64,000 bases of DNA. Source: Marivirga sericea. Its GTDB lineage: Bacteria > Bacteroidota > Bacteroidia > Cytophagales > Cyclobacteriaceae. Below the pieces are notes generated by a model that was not told the DNA's origin, did not search any database, and was given only the letters and a program-made list of their open reading frames with translations. A program made the translations under genes and the position numbers. This document shows, piece by piece, positions 26,222-36,113 of the stretch (positions are counted from its first letter, which is position 1; the number at the start of each line of letters is the position of its first letter). The stretch is taken from positions 1-64,000 of the forward strand of contig NZ_FXAW01000008.1 of the NCBI RefSeq assembly GCF_900177665.1. The letters run 5' to 3'.

Positions 26222-26923
26222 TTAAACAAACTTCTCCCGAAACTGCAAATTAAACATTCCATAAAGTAAGCACAATGCACTGGCTACTATCAAGTACAAT
26301 CGGTTTTTGAAAATAATGCTGTGCCAGATGAACTCGCTCATTTCTCTTGGTTCTGAAAATGGGTTAAGAAAGACATTGTATACATTGAATCTTAGAGGTT
26401 CCGAAAACACAAAAAAGATAAAGGAGACAATTACAAGCACAATTGCAGTTCCGTTTCCATTTTTGATTAAGGTAGATAGCATAAATGCTAATGAGGACAG
26501 GAACATGATAGGGAACAGCACTTGCCCCATCATTGGGAGTAAATTAAAACGATAAAGTGTGAAATTTGCAATGCTGCCTAGGACCAGCAGGATAACAAAT
26601 GCCACTCCAACTGCCAATATAAAACGAACTAACCATACTTTATACCGATAGTTCGGGATACCAAAAATGGTCTCCAGCATCTTGGAATCATCATCATTCT
26701 GAATTCCATAGGCCATAGGGTAAAAGATCAGTAGCAAGCCAGGAAATACCAGAAATCCGTACATAACCGCCTCATTAAAATCAGGATCATCAAAAATGGC
26801 AATTGTGATGATAAATGCAAAAAACAAAAAGGACGCCACCACAAAGTAGACGAACTTGTTTGCGAATATCACCTTCACATTGTAGGTGATTAGTTTATAT
26901 AGTAGCAATAGATAGCTTTTCAT
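26222..26923 (-). CDS. ABC-2 type permease-like membrane protein, last gene of the export locus
   Basis: 233 residues with six hydrophobic segments (about 24-43, 52-70, 95-117, 124-147, 155-172, 208-225). The layout, with a cytosolic N-terminus and YGIQNDDDSKMLETIFGIPNYRYK between helices 2 and 3, matches ABC-2 permeases that pair with a separate ATPase. It is the distal gene in the minus-strand locus, 114 bases after the RND-ABC fusion, and is the best candidate membrane partner for the fused ATPase domain. This pairing is inference from gene order. Confidence 0.72.
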   Translation of the reverse strand: MKSYLLLLYKLITYNVKVIFANKFVYFVVASFLFFAFIITIAIFDDPDFNEAVMYGFLVFPGLLLIFYPMAYGIQNDDDSKMLETIFGIPNYRYKVWLVRFILAVGVAFVILLVLGSIANFTLYRFNLLPMMGQVLFPIMFLSSLAFMLSTLIKNGNGTAIVLVIVSFIFFVFSEPLRFNVYNVFLNPFSEPREMSEFIWHSIIFKNRLYLIVASALCLLYGMFNLQFREKFV

Positions 26924-26973
26924 TTTTTTGGTATTTTATGTTTCATTTTTGCAAGCAAGGTAACACCCCTATT

Positions 26974-26995
26974 ATCCCCGCCAGCTGGCGGGGAT
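26974..26995. repeat. Perfect 22-bp palindrome (REP-like)
   Basis: Two 11-base halves, ATCCCCGCCAG and CTGGCGGGGAT, are exact inverted complements. A related imperfect element, CCCGCCAATTGGCAGGG, lies at 44724-44740 at the other end of the export locus. They are probably dispersed palindromic repeats, not operators. Confidence 0.6.
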
Positions 26996-27024
26996 AGCCG
27001 CACTGATCTTATTCTGTGCGTATT

Positions 27025-27037
27025 CCCCCTTTGGGGG
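27025..27037 (-). terminator. GC hairpin directly after the RND-ABC stop
   Basis: CCCCC-TTT-GGGGG touches the stop codon of the gene ending at 27038. Read on the minus strand it is followed by 'aata', without a T-run, so it would attenuate, not terminate, transcription into the 26222-26923 gene. Confidence 0.35.
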
Positions 27038-30000
27038 CTAGGGGGCTTTCTTTGCGGCCTGGGGGCTTTTACTCTTCATCAACCACAAATAAGCATCCTC
27101 CAGCTGGGCCCGAACTTGAACGGCATCTTCCCTTGGTTGCGCGCCTGCCAAACATTTCACTCTAATCTGATCTCCTTCACGCATGTGATGTACAATCAGA
27201 TAGTTTTCCTTCTCACTTTCAAATTCTTCAGGAGAAAGATGAAATTCCCAGACCTTATCATTGGCTAGCTCTGCCATGGTCGTAGGACTACCGATATATT
27301 CAATATTTCCTGAAATAAGTACTGCCAAATTATTACAGCTACTAGCGATATCCTCTATGATATGCGTAGAGAAAACCACAATTCGTTCCCGACTTAATTC
27401 TACCAAAAGATTCCTGAATCGGATTCTTTCTAAGGGATCCAGACCTGCAGTAGGTTCATCCACCACTAATATTTTAGGCAGGTGAAGCAAAATTTGAGCA
27501 ATCCCAATTCGCTGCTTCATTCCTCCGGAAAAAGAGCCAATTTTCTTATGCTGATGCTCATCCATATGCACCGCTTTCAGTACATATTGCACTCTTTCTT
27601 CTCGGACATCTTTTTGGCTGATTTTACGCAGTATCGCCTGATAATCGAGAAATTCATAAGGCGTCATATTTTCATAAGTCCCAAAAGCTTGAGGTAAGTA
27701 GCCAATCAACCCCTGAAGCTCTTCTCTTCTCATGTTTGTATCATGTCCATTGATCCAGATTTTACCATAACTCTGATCCATAATTCCGCATAGTATTCGC
27801 ATTAGGGTAGTTTTACCAGCACCATTAGGCCCTAAAAGTCCGAACATGCCTTGTTCAATCGTCAGGCTAACTCCCTTAAGGGCTTTGAATTGTGACTTCT
27901 TTGGTTTTACAAAAGGGATAGCCAAGAGTAATTTGTAATACAGTCTTCTGATTTTTGCAAAACGCCCTTTAATCTCATCAATTATGACAGGCTTTTCTTT
28001 AAGCTTTCTAGCTATTCGCGCCAAAAACAAACCTGTAAACCATACAATAATCAGGAAGACACCAACTCCTTTTGTCTGGATATCGCTATAGAGATAGGCT
28101 GCACTCACGATAGGGAAGGCCCAGTACAATAGCGAATAGATGAATCGTATTAACCTTTTCCCCTTTTGCGCTAGCAGGGCTACTTCCTTAAAAATAGATA
28201 GCAATAAGGCATGAAGCGAAATCATAAATAGTAGTTGCCAGAACGCTTTGTCCAGGAAGAAATAGATAAAATATAATAGGAAGGCGATTAATGCTCCTTG
28301 CCATATCGCATTTTGCAATACTGCCTTGACGGTAACCGGTTCCTCATTACGTTTTTCAAACAATCGCCTATTGCCTTTCCATTCTCTGATCCATCGCTTA
28401 TCTCTTCCATAAATTTTGGTCAGGCTTTGGATTTCAATATGCATGGCCTCATCAGAAGCTACCATTTTGGCATTCGCTTGTCGTAAGGAAGTCATGATGA
28501 AATAGGTGCCTCCCGGAATTAAAATCACGGCTGCCAAAAACCAAATGATTTGCCATAATGCACCTTCTATTTGGAAATAGATGAGAGCTGCAAATCCAAT
28601 TAAAAGCACGATTTGCACCAGCTTCGTACTAGTTTTAAGATTTCTAAACCAGTGTAATACGCTTTCAAGCCCTGCACTCATGGTAGGAATGTAGATCAAG
28701 GTAAGCACGGTAGCAAAAGCCAGTCCGCCCATTACGGTGACAGCAAAAGGTTGTCCTATGCTGGTCACATATTCAGCATCACCCATTGCCAAGGGCAACA
28801 TGGCCACAAAAGTGGTTATGGAAGTAATGAGAATCGGCCTAATCCGAGAAATTCCGCTCATCATCAGGGCTCGATATTTATTGAAACCTCTTCTTCTAAG
28901 AATTCGGGAATAATCAATTAATATAATGCCGTTGTTAACTACAACACCCAATAATATCATGAGTCCAATTAAAGTATTAGCATTAAGTAAAGAATTACCT
29001 GTAAATGTAAGACCTAGGAACGCACCTATACCTGCCAGCGGGATTGAAAACATAATTACCAGTGGTAGGTATAGCGATTCAAAAACAGCTGCCAGAATCA
29101 TGAAAATGATCATTATGGCGGCAAAAATGAAGAAGTATAGCTCATCATACATTCCTTCATCATGGATCACATCCACGACCATGCCTTTAGGAATATTTAC
29201 ACTGCGCACGATCTGGTCAACCTCCATTCTGGAAGATTCAAGCAGGGATTCAGATTTTAATACTTCATCAATAAAGCTATAAGTGATTTCAATCCTTTTT
29301 TCCTGGTTTAATCGGGTAATGGTACTTTCTCCTGAGGAGTAAATTACCGAGCCAATGTCGTCTAGAGAATGCGCTACTCCTGAGGTGCTGGTAACCGGCA
29401 TCTCTCGAAGGTCTTTCATTTCTTTGGCTTTTCGAACCTGGTTTTGAGTGTGAATGGTAATCTCGAATTCTTCACCTCCGCTCACAAAATTAGAGCCTGA
29501 AGCAAAGGATGGTTGAAAATCATTCAATCCAATAGCCACATTTTGCAGGGTGATATTATTGTCACTCATGCGCTTTTGATTAAACAAAATATGTGCTTCA
29601 GGCCGTTCTGGGCTAATATTTACATTACTTCTTTTGATGGATTGTAAGCCCGTGACATAATTGTTGATATCACTGGCGATAATTTTCATCAGCTCAAAAT
29701 CCTGACCTTTGACGATGATTCGTTCTGAGGGAGAGCCAATTCCCAACATGCGCTCAAAGTCAGAAGAAGCTGAGCTGCCCACTCCACTTTGCCCGCCTCT
29801 AGCACGAGGGGGTTCATCCAAAGAAATATCCATATCTTCAAAGTTGTTGCTGATGCTTCTTAATTTGTTTTGAACATCTTTAACTGAGACGGTATCTAAA
29901 TCTTTAAATCCTTCAACCAGCATTACGGTAAGCACCGCTTCACCTTCCGAAACCTGACTGATTAATTTATCCACCACTGGAATTTCCATCACTTTCTCTT

Positions 30001-31756
30001 CCAATTTTCTGGTTTTAATGTCAGTAGTTGGCAGAGTGGCGCCTTCCGGCATTGTGACAAATAAATTCATTTGCGAATCATTCACTTCTGATGGTCCTGA
30101 CATGCTCACCAAAAAACTTAGACCAATAGTTACGAAGAATAATACTAAACCTCCAATGACGGTGAGCAAGGGTTTTCTGAAGCATGATTTTAAAATCACC
30201 ATATACTTCTGAATCAGACGCTGGCGGATAGAAGCATTTTTTATCAAAGGAGCTTTTTCCTCATCATCTTTATTAATGGCAGCATGTGCCAACATCGGGA
30301 TTAATACCAGTGCCACTACCAATGAAACCAATAGGGTTGAAATAATGGAAATTCCGATATGTGTTCCGATTTTCGTAATCAGGAAATTGGAAGAAAATAT
30401 AAAGGGAAGAAAAACGGTTACGGTGGTTAAAGTAGCTGCAATGACTGATCGCATCACTTCTTTGGTGCCATCTACCACAGCATCTTCTTTTTTCTTTTTA
30501 TTGACTACATGGCGGTAGATGTTCTCCAATACCACCACACTGTTATCCAAAAGCATCCCGATGGCAAGAGCCATACCAATTAGGGTCAGGCTGTTGACGG
30601 AAATACCAGCTGCATAAAAGAAGTTGAAAGCAGTATAGACTGAAATAGGAATGGCTAAGGCAATGCTCAAAATAAACTTTAATCTTCTGAGAAATACCCA
30701 TAAAACAAATATAGCGAGAAGACCACCAGTCACTGCCAAATTTTTGATCTGGTCAATGTTTTTAGTCATCAGCTCCGCTTGATTATTTTGTACTACCATT
30801 TCTACCCCCATTGATTCCAAATCTTGATTGATGCCATCAATAGTTTCAAGTGTTGCATCAGAAAGTGCAATGAGATTAGCTTGAGTTCCTTTAGATAATC
30901 GAATAGAAACCGCATCTTTACCATTGATACGACTGAGGGAAGTTTGTTCTTTTACCCCAAAGAATACTTCGGCTACATCGCTAAGCAGCAGGGGACCTTT
31001 TTCCGAAACTACCAGATTCTGGATGTTTTTGATATCCTTTAATTCAGCTGTTATATTGACAAAAATCTGCTGTCCGTTTCGTTCTATCTGACCTGCAAAA
31101 GCACTTTTATTGGAGTTTTGGGAGAGTACATTGCTTATGGTGTTGGGAGTAATGCCGTTAGCTTCACAAATTTCATCATTCATGATGATCTCTATTGTTT
31201 TTTGACGACCACCAAATACTTCTACTCCTCCTATACCGTCAATGTCATTGAGTCGATCGGTTATATACTGATCAGTGACATTTCTAACACGATCTACTCC
31301 GCCACTTCCCAACACCTGCAAATCCATAAAAGCATTGGTAAACTGATCCGTATCAATTTTTACAATATTTACTATAAACTCAGAGCCAAGCTCAGATTTG
31401 ATGGCACTTACCTTTTGTTCCAGCTTTAAGTAAGCATATTTTATATTCACGCCTTGGCGGAAAGAGATAAAGATCATGCCTTGCTGACTGTCCGCATTGG
31501 CGGTGATTTCTTCTATGCCTTCCATAGTACTGATGGCACTTTCCAGTGGAATAATAGCTTCTCGTTCCATATAATTTGGATCCACTTCTGAAGTAGCCCC
31601 TACCTGCACAATCAATACTGGTAGTTCCACATTAGGGAAAAGCTCAACTGGTAATTTGTTGTAGGATATATAGCCCATCACCGTGAAGCCAATGAAGAGC
31701 ATGGAAACCAATACTTTCCTTCTAATGATCGTATGTAATAGTCCGTTCTTACCCAT
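27038..31756 (-). CDS. RND efflux permease fused to an ABC ATPase that is interrupted by membrane segments
   Basis: 1572 residues in one frame. Residues 1-1045 form a complete HAE1-like RND permease: TM1, LPVELFPN, GMLLDNSVVVLEN in TM4 and the second TM bundle. Two extra hydrophobic segments follow (about 1050-1095). At about 1105-1115 IEIQSLTKIYG aligns with the first strand of an ABC nucleotide-binding domain, but then about 170 residues with four or five hydrophobic stretches intervene before the domain resumes at FKALKGVSLTIEQG. Walker A GPNGAGKT (1309-1316), signature FSGGMKQR, Walker B LVVDEPTAG and an H-loop FSTHI are all intact. The C-terminal tail KSPQAAKKAP comes from a GC-rich element. 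It overlaps the upstream RND gene by 8 bases. I know of no described transporter with this layout. Confidence 0.87.
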   Translation of the reverse strand: MGKNGLLHTIIRRKVLVSMLFIGFTVMGYISYNKLPVELFPNVELPVLIVQVGATSEVDPNYMEREAIIPLESAISTMEGIEEITANADSQQGMIFISFRQGVNIKYAYLKLEQKVSAIKSELGSEFIVNIVKIDTDQFTNAFMDLQVLGSGGVDRVRNVTDQYITDRLNDIDGIGGVEVFGGRQKTIEIIMNDEICEANGITPNTISNVLSQNSNKSAFAGQIERNGQQIFVNITAELKDIKNIQNLVVSEKGPLLLSDVAEVFFGVKEQTSLSRINGKDAVSIRLSKGTQANLIALSDATLETIDGINQDLESMGVEMVVQNNQAELMTKNIDQIKNLAVTGGLLAIFVLWVFLRRLKFILSIALAIPISVYTAFNFFYAAGISVNSLTLIGMALAIGMLLDNSVVVLENIYRHVVNKKKKEDAVVDGTKEVMRSVIAATLTTVTVFLPFIFSSNFLITKIGTHIGISIISTLLVSLVVALVLIPMLAHAAINKDDEEKAPLIKNASIRQRLIQKYMVILKSCFRKPLLTVIGGLVLFFVTIGLSFLVSMSGPSEVNDSQMNLFVTMPEGATLPTTDIKTRKLEEKVMEIPVVDKLISQVSEGEAVLTVMLVEGFKDLDTVSVKDVQNKLRSISNNFEDMDISLDEPPRARGGQSGVGSSASSDFERMLGIGSPSERIIVKGQDFELMKIIASDINNYVTGLQSIKRSNVNISPERPEAHILFNQKRMSDNNITLQNVAIGLNDFQPSFASGSNFVSGGEEFEITIHTQNQVRKAKEMKDLREMPVTSTSGVAHSLDDIGSVIYSSGESTITRLNQEKRIEITYSFIDEVLKSESLLESSRMEVDQIVRSVNIPKGMVVDVIHDEGMYDELYFFIFAAIMIIFMILAAVFESLYLPLVIMFSIPLAGIGAFLGLTFTGNSLLNANTLIGLMILLGVVVNNGIILIDYSRILRRRGFNKYRALMMSGISRIRPILITSITTFVAMLPLAMGDAEYVTSIGQPFAVTVMGGLAFATVLTLIYIPTMSAGLESVLHWFRNLKTSTKLVQIVLLIGFAALIYFQIEGALWQIIWFLAAVILIPGGTYFIMTSLRQANAKMVASDEAMHIEIQSLTKIYGRDKRWIREWKGNRRLFEKRNEEPVTVKAVLQNAIWQGALIAFLLYFIYFFLDKAFWQLLFMISLHALLLSIFKEVALLAQKGKRLIRFIYSLLYWAFPIVSAAYLYSDIQTKGVGVFLIIVWFTGLFLARIARKLKEKPVIIDEIKGRFAKIRRLYYKLLLAIPFVKPKKSQFKALKGVSLTIEQGMFGLLGPNGAGKTTLMRILCGIMDQSYGKIWINGHDTNMRREELQGLIGYLPQAFGTYENMTPYEFLDYQAILRKISQKDVREERVQYVLKAVHMDEHQHKKIGSFSGGMKQRIGIAQILLHLPKILVVDEPTAGLDPLERIRFRNLLVELSRERIVVFSTHIIEDIASSCNNLAVLISGNIEYIGSPTTMAELANDKVWEFHLSPEEFESEKENYLIVHHMREGDQIRVKCLAGAQPREDAVQVRAQLEDAYLWLMKSKSPQAAKKAP

Positions 31757-34700
31757 TGGAAGCTTCTTTTTTGGCGCTAGATGTCCCTTTAATCTTGCTG
31801 ATTAAATTTTCTATACTTTCATAGAAGCATGGAATCACAATGAGGGTTAATAAAGTGGAAGAAAGCAATCCACCGATTACCGCTACAGCCATTGGGGCAC
31901 GTAACGCAGCGCTTTCCCCAAAACCAATGGTTAAAGGCAACAAAGCAAGGATAGTGGTAAGACTTGTCATGATGATAGGTCTGAATCTCCTTTGTGCAGC
32001 ATCCAGTATGGAGTCTCTTAAATCCATGCCGCTCCTTTTGTTTCGATTAATGCTATCCACCAGAATAATTGAATTATTAACCGCTATTCCGGCTAGCATG
32101 ATGATACCAATAAAAGCCATCATATTTAATGACATTCCGAGGATCCAAAAGGAGGCGAGTGCTCCAACACAAGCTAATGGAATGGTAAGCAATATCGTGA
32201 ACGGATGTAAAAGGGACTCAAACTGAGAAGCCAAAACCATATACACCAACAACACAGAAAGAAGCAGTGAAAATAATAAGTTATTCATCGACTCCTGTCT
32301 TTTTACTTCCTGACCGGCTACACTTATTTTGTATTGTGGAGGAACGGACATTTCTGCGAAAGCGTCATCAACTGATTTTACAATTTGATTGTATGCTTTG
32401 TCTTGATTGACTCTAGCACCCACGGTTACCATTCGGCTTTGATTTTTGCGGTAAATGGAATTGGCAGCATATTGTATACTGATATCGGCAATTTCGCTCA
32501 ATGGAAATTCTCTGCTGCTGCTTTTAATGCGCATATTTTCGAGTCCGTTCAGCGAGATTTTAGGGACTTTCACAAGGATATCCTGCATTTCCCCGCCTCG
32601 TTCCAAGCTTCCAGCCTTCTTGCCTTCCAGTTGATCCTTTATTTGGACGATAACATCTTCAATGGATAAGCTCAATAAGCCCGCTCTGTATTTATCTACA
32701 TCTACTTTGATCTGCGGAACCCCTTCTTCCAGATTGGAAACAGGTTCATAAATGTCTTCATTGCTGTTCAATATCACCATCACTGAATCGGAAAGTGCAC
32801 TAAGTGCTTCGAATTCAGCACCACTTACTTCTACTAGCAATGGCATCTGCTCTTCACCTAAAATTGCATTAAGTGCGCTTTCATCATTGCTAAAACTAGC
32901 AGTAAGACCTGGGATGCCTTCGAAATAAGTAGAAAGGGCAGAAGTGACTTCATTAATGTCCAATTCTACATCCTCTTTGAAGATTAATTTTAAACTGGCT
33001 TTATTCTCATCATATACATTTTCATTATCAATCCCCGACTGGCTTTTTTCAGGCCCGATATGAGAATACACATGCTCCAGCTGCTCTTCAAACAAGATCG
33101 ATAGTTGACCTTCAATTTGGTCAACAGTAGAAGAAGTCCTTGAAAGTGGTGTTCCATTTGCTAATTTTAAATCAACTGCAATCGCTTTGGTGCCCGCCTG
33201 TGGCATGTATTCGCTGCCAATAATTTCAATTAATTGATAGGAACCCAAGACTAACAAAAAGGATAAGACAATAAAAGCAATTCTGTAATGAAGTACCTTA
33301 TTCAGGAAGTCTCGGTAGACTTTATATTTCAGAGGCTTTTCCATTTGCTTGGTATTATCCTTGCGGAAAATTTGAGAAAAGAGCATTGGGATAACCAAGA
33401 TGGCAACAGCCAAAGAAGAAATTAAAGAGAAAGCCACAGTCCAGGCCTGATCTTTAAACAACTCACCGGATGGTCCTTGCAAGTAAACAATCGGCAAGAA
33501 AACCACAATAGTGGTCAGTGTGGAGGCGGTAATGGCACCACTGACATCACTGGTTCCTTTTATTGCTGCATCGATTACACTCATTCCTTCTTCCCGTCTT
33601 CTGAAAATGGCTTCAACTACCACAATAGCATTATCTACCAACATTCCAGCGCCTAAAGCCAGACCACCTAGGGTCATCACGTTTAAGGTAAGCCCGTTAA
33701 AATACATCAGATTGAAAGTGGCGATAATAGAAACTGGAATCGCGACACTGATGATAAGGGTAGATCCTATTCTGCGAAGGAAAACAAATAAGATGATTAC
33801 AGCGAAAAGTGCCCCGTAGAGTCCTGATTCTTTTACTTCATCGATAGCGCCTTGTATAAATCTGCCTTGATTCTGAATGATGACAAACTCATAACCCGGA
33901 ACAGATTTTTTCAACTCATCCAGAACTTCGGTTAATTCATTTACGGCATTCACCGTATTGTATTTTGTTTCCTTAAAGATTGAAAGCCCAAGACTTCTTT
34001 GTTGGTTCACTCTAACAATGCTGTTAGCTTCCTTATCCATGATTTTTAAAGTGGCTACTTCACGCAACAAAACCGGAACCTGACCAGAAGTGGAAGTCTG
34101 AGGATTTGTAGCTGATTGTGCCATTTCAGCATTCACATTAGTGGAATTAGGATTGCTGCTTGTGCTTTCACGATTGGTATATCCGACTACCAATTCCTCT
34201 AAATCTTCCGAGTCTTCAATAATGCCAAGGCCTTTAATCACATATTTTCGACCTAGTTCTTCAATAAAACCACCCGATACATTGCGGTTATAGTTTTCAA
34301 TTTTGGCTACTAAATCGTTTACTGTTAGTCCGTAAGAAGCGAGTAGATTTGGATCTGTTTCTAAAACCACTTCTTTTTCCTGCTCTCCTGAAAGTCGAAC
34401 CTCAGCTATGCCTGGCAAACGGATGATCTCATTTCTAAAGTTATTTTCCGCCACTTTTCTGAGGGCCTCCGTATCATTAGAATTGGGATTGTAGATGCCC
34501 AAGATCATAATGGGAGTAGCATTTGGATCAAACTGAGAGATTACAAATTCTTCAATTTCCTCATCTAAAGAAAAGCTAGAGAGCGACTTTTGTAGGTCCA
34601 GGAATGCCTCATCCATGTCTTTGCCCCAGTCGTATTGAACTGTAACACGACCATAACCTGTTTGGCTAATGGAACTTACTTCTACCGCGCCATTTTGCCT

Positions 34701-34919
34701 GATGGCAACCGACTCTATAGACTCTACAAATTGCTTTTCAATTTCTGATGGAGGTTTTATTCCCGCTTTAAGCTCCACAAATAAAGTGGGATTCTTCAGA
34801 TCGGGGAACAATTCAATTGGTAATTTACCAAATGAAATGGTGCCTAATAAAATGACGGCCAGCACCAACATCAGAATGGAAATGGGGTAGGAAACGGCCA
34901 ATGAAACTATCTTTTTCAA
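31749..34919 (-). CDS. RND-family efflux permease (AcrB/MdtB-like), first of a tandem pair
   Basis: 1056 residues, full-length RND protein. TM1 is near residues 10-30; LPIELFPDLKNPTLFVEL opens the porter domain. TM4 carries GMLVDNAIVVVEAI, where the Asp is the expected proton-relay residue. The second half repeats the pattern, with GIAVNNSIILVDSI in place of the Asp box, as is usual. Tandem RND genes can form heterotrimers (as in MdtBC). It lies 52 bases after the membrane-fusion gene and overlaps the RND-ABC fusion by 8 bases, so all three should be coexpressed. Confidence 0.9.
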   Translation of the reverse strand: MKKIVSLAVSYPISILMLVLAVILLGTISFGKLPIELFPDLKNPTLFVELKAGIKPPSEIEKQFVESIESVAIRQNGAVEVSSISQTGYGRVTVQYDWGKDMDEAFLDLQKSLSSFSLDEEIEEFVISQFDPNATPIMILGIYNPNSNDTEALRKVAENNFRNEIIRLPGIAEVRLSGEQEKEVVLETDPNLLASYGLTVNDLVAKIENYNRNVSGGFIEELGRKYVIKGLGIIEDSEDLEELVVGYTNRESTSSNPNSTNVNAEMAQSATNPQTSTSGQVPVLLREVATLKIMDKEANSIVRVNQQRSLGLSIFKETKYNTVNAVNELTEVLDELKKSVPGYEFVIIQNQGRFIQGAIDEVKESGLYGALFAVIILFVFLRRIGSTLIISVAIPVSIIATFNLMYFNGLTLNVMTLGGLALGAGMLVDNAIVVVEAIFRRREEGMSVIDAAIKGTSDVSGAITASTLTTIVVFLPIVYLQGPSGELFKDQAWTVAFSLISSLAVAILVIPMLFSQIFRKDNTKQMEKPLKYKVYRDFLNKVLHYRIAFIVLSFLLVLGSYQLIEIIGSEYMPQAGTKAIAVDLKLANGTPLSRTSSTVDQIEGQLSILFEEQLEHVYSHIGPEKSQSGIDNENVYDENKASLKLIFKEDVELDINEVTSALSTYFEGIPGLTASFSNDESALNAILGEEQMPLLVEVSGAEFEALSALSDSVMVILNSNEDIYEPVSNLEEGVPQIKVDVDKYRAGLLSLSIEDVIVQIKDQLEGKKAGSLERGGEMQDILVKVPKISLNGLENMRIKSSSREFPLSEIADISIQYAANSIYRKNQSRMVTVGARVNQDKAYNQIVKSVDDAFAEMSVPPQYKISVAGQEVKRQESMNNLLFSLLLSVLLVYMVLASQFESLLHPFTILLTIPLACVGALASFWILGMSLNMMAFIGIIMLAGIAVNNSIILVDSINRNKRSGMDLRDSILDAAQRRFRPIIMTSLTTILALLPLTIGFGESAALRAPMAVAVIGGLLSSTLLTLIVIPCFYESIENLISKIKGTSSAKKEASNG

Positions 34920-34971
34920 ATCACTTGGGGTTAAATATTGAAAACATTACAAACTGACTACTCATCAGTGC

Positions 34972-36030
34972 TTATTGTAATACACTTACCTTCGATTTAT
35001 TTCTCAAGGTCTCAAATCCACTCACAACCAATCTATCGTTGATTTTGAGTCCACTAATCACTTCAATGTCATCCATGGTTTCTAATCCGGTTGTGATTTG
35101 CTTTTCAGTAGCAATACCGTTTTCCACTATAAAAACCACTTTAGCATCTTGTCTAGAAATCACGGTTTCTTTTGGAATCACAATAGTGCTATCACGCTGC
35201 TCAGAAAGAATGGCCGCTTTAATAAACATGCCCGGACGAAGAGAATGCTTATCATTATTGATTTGCAAAACACTTTGGAATGTTCGGGTTTCCGGGTCGA
35301 TGATGGGTGAAATCTGGCTAATCTTACCTTTGATAGTGTCATTACCCATATTGTAATTGGTGATTTGGACTAATTGATCAAGCGTCACTTCCGGTAAATG
35401 CTTTTCTGGTAACTTAACATCCATCAAGAGATTGTTGTATTCCATCACCTTGAAAAGTGCTGTACCCTGATCGATTTTAATTCCATTGGTGTGATAAGGC
35501 AGTTCTACAATTACACCATCAAACGGAACTCTAACCGCCATTTTGGCCAATTGAATTTCCGCATTTTCGTAAGAGTACTTTGCGTTTACGTATGAAATGG
35601 AGGCATTTTTTAGTTCAGTTTGGGTAACCCCACCTTTGTCATATAGAGATTTTTGCTTTTGTAGATTATTGTCGGCCAACTCCAGGTTGAGCTTTTTTCC
35701 CTCAACTTGCAATCCGTTGACGAACTCTTCATTTTCAAGTCTGACCAACACCTGACCTGATTTCACGACATCACCTAGCGCAAAGGGTCTTCCTGTAACT
35801 GGATTTCTTTGAAGCCGATAAAGACCACTCATTTCGGATTTCATTTCTCCTTCTTTGGAAGAATAGACCGTACCAGTGGTTTCGATAAACCTGGAGATGC
35901 TTCTGGGCTTGATGGTTTCAACTGATACCGGAATTTTTATTTCTGTTTGAATATTATTCTCTTGGTTACTGCATGACCATAAAACAATCATTATTAGTAG
36001 GGGCGTGAACCCTTTTAATAGCTTTTTCAT
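34972..36030 (-). CDS. Membrane-fusion (periplasmic adaptor) lipoprotein of the RND pump
   Basis: 352 residues. The signal ends in a lipobox (MIVLWSC). Residues 35-75 and 150-180 form the split lipoyl domain (GDVVKSGQVLVRLENEEFVN, MAVRVPFDGVIVELPYH). The hairpin lies between them (coiled coil, about 90-140), followed by a beta-barrel domain (TLDQLVQITNYNMG) and a C-terminal membrane-proximal domain (ISGLKINDRLVVSGF). It bridges the inner-membrane pump to the TolC-family channel encoded 83 bases upstream. It is usual in length. Confidence 0.9.
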   Translation of the reverse strand: MKKLLKGFTPLLIMIVLWSCSNQENNIQTEIKIPVSVETIKPRSISRFIETTGTVYSSKEGEMKSEMSGLYRLQRNPVTGRPFALGDVVKSGQVLVRLENEEFVNGLQVEGKKLNLELADNNLQKQKSLYDKGGVTQTELKNASISYVNAKYSYENAEIQLAKMAVRVPFDGVIVELPYHTNGIKIDQGTALFKVMEYNNLLMDVKLPEKHLPEVTLDQLVQITNYNMGNDTIKGKISQISPIIDPETRTFQSVLQINNDKHSLRPGMFIKAAILSEQRDSTIVIPKETVISRQDAKVVFIVENGIATEKQITTGLETMDDIEVISGLKINDRLVVSGFETLRNKSKVSVLQ

Positions 36031-36113
36031 ATCGTTATTGTTAAATATTGACTTCTAAGTTGTAAGTGTTTTGTAATAGGTTTTCGAGCTCATTTAAAAC
36101 TTAAAATCTATCA

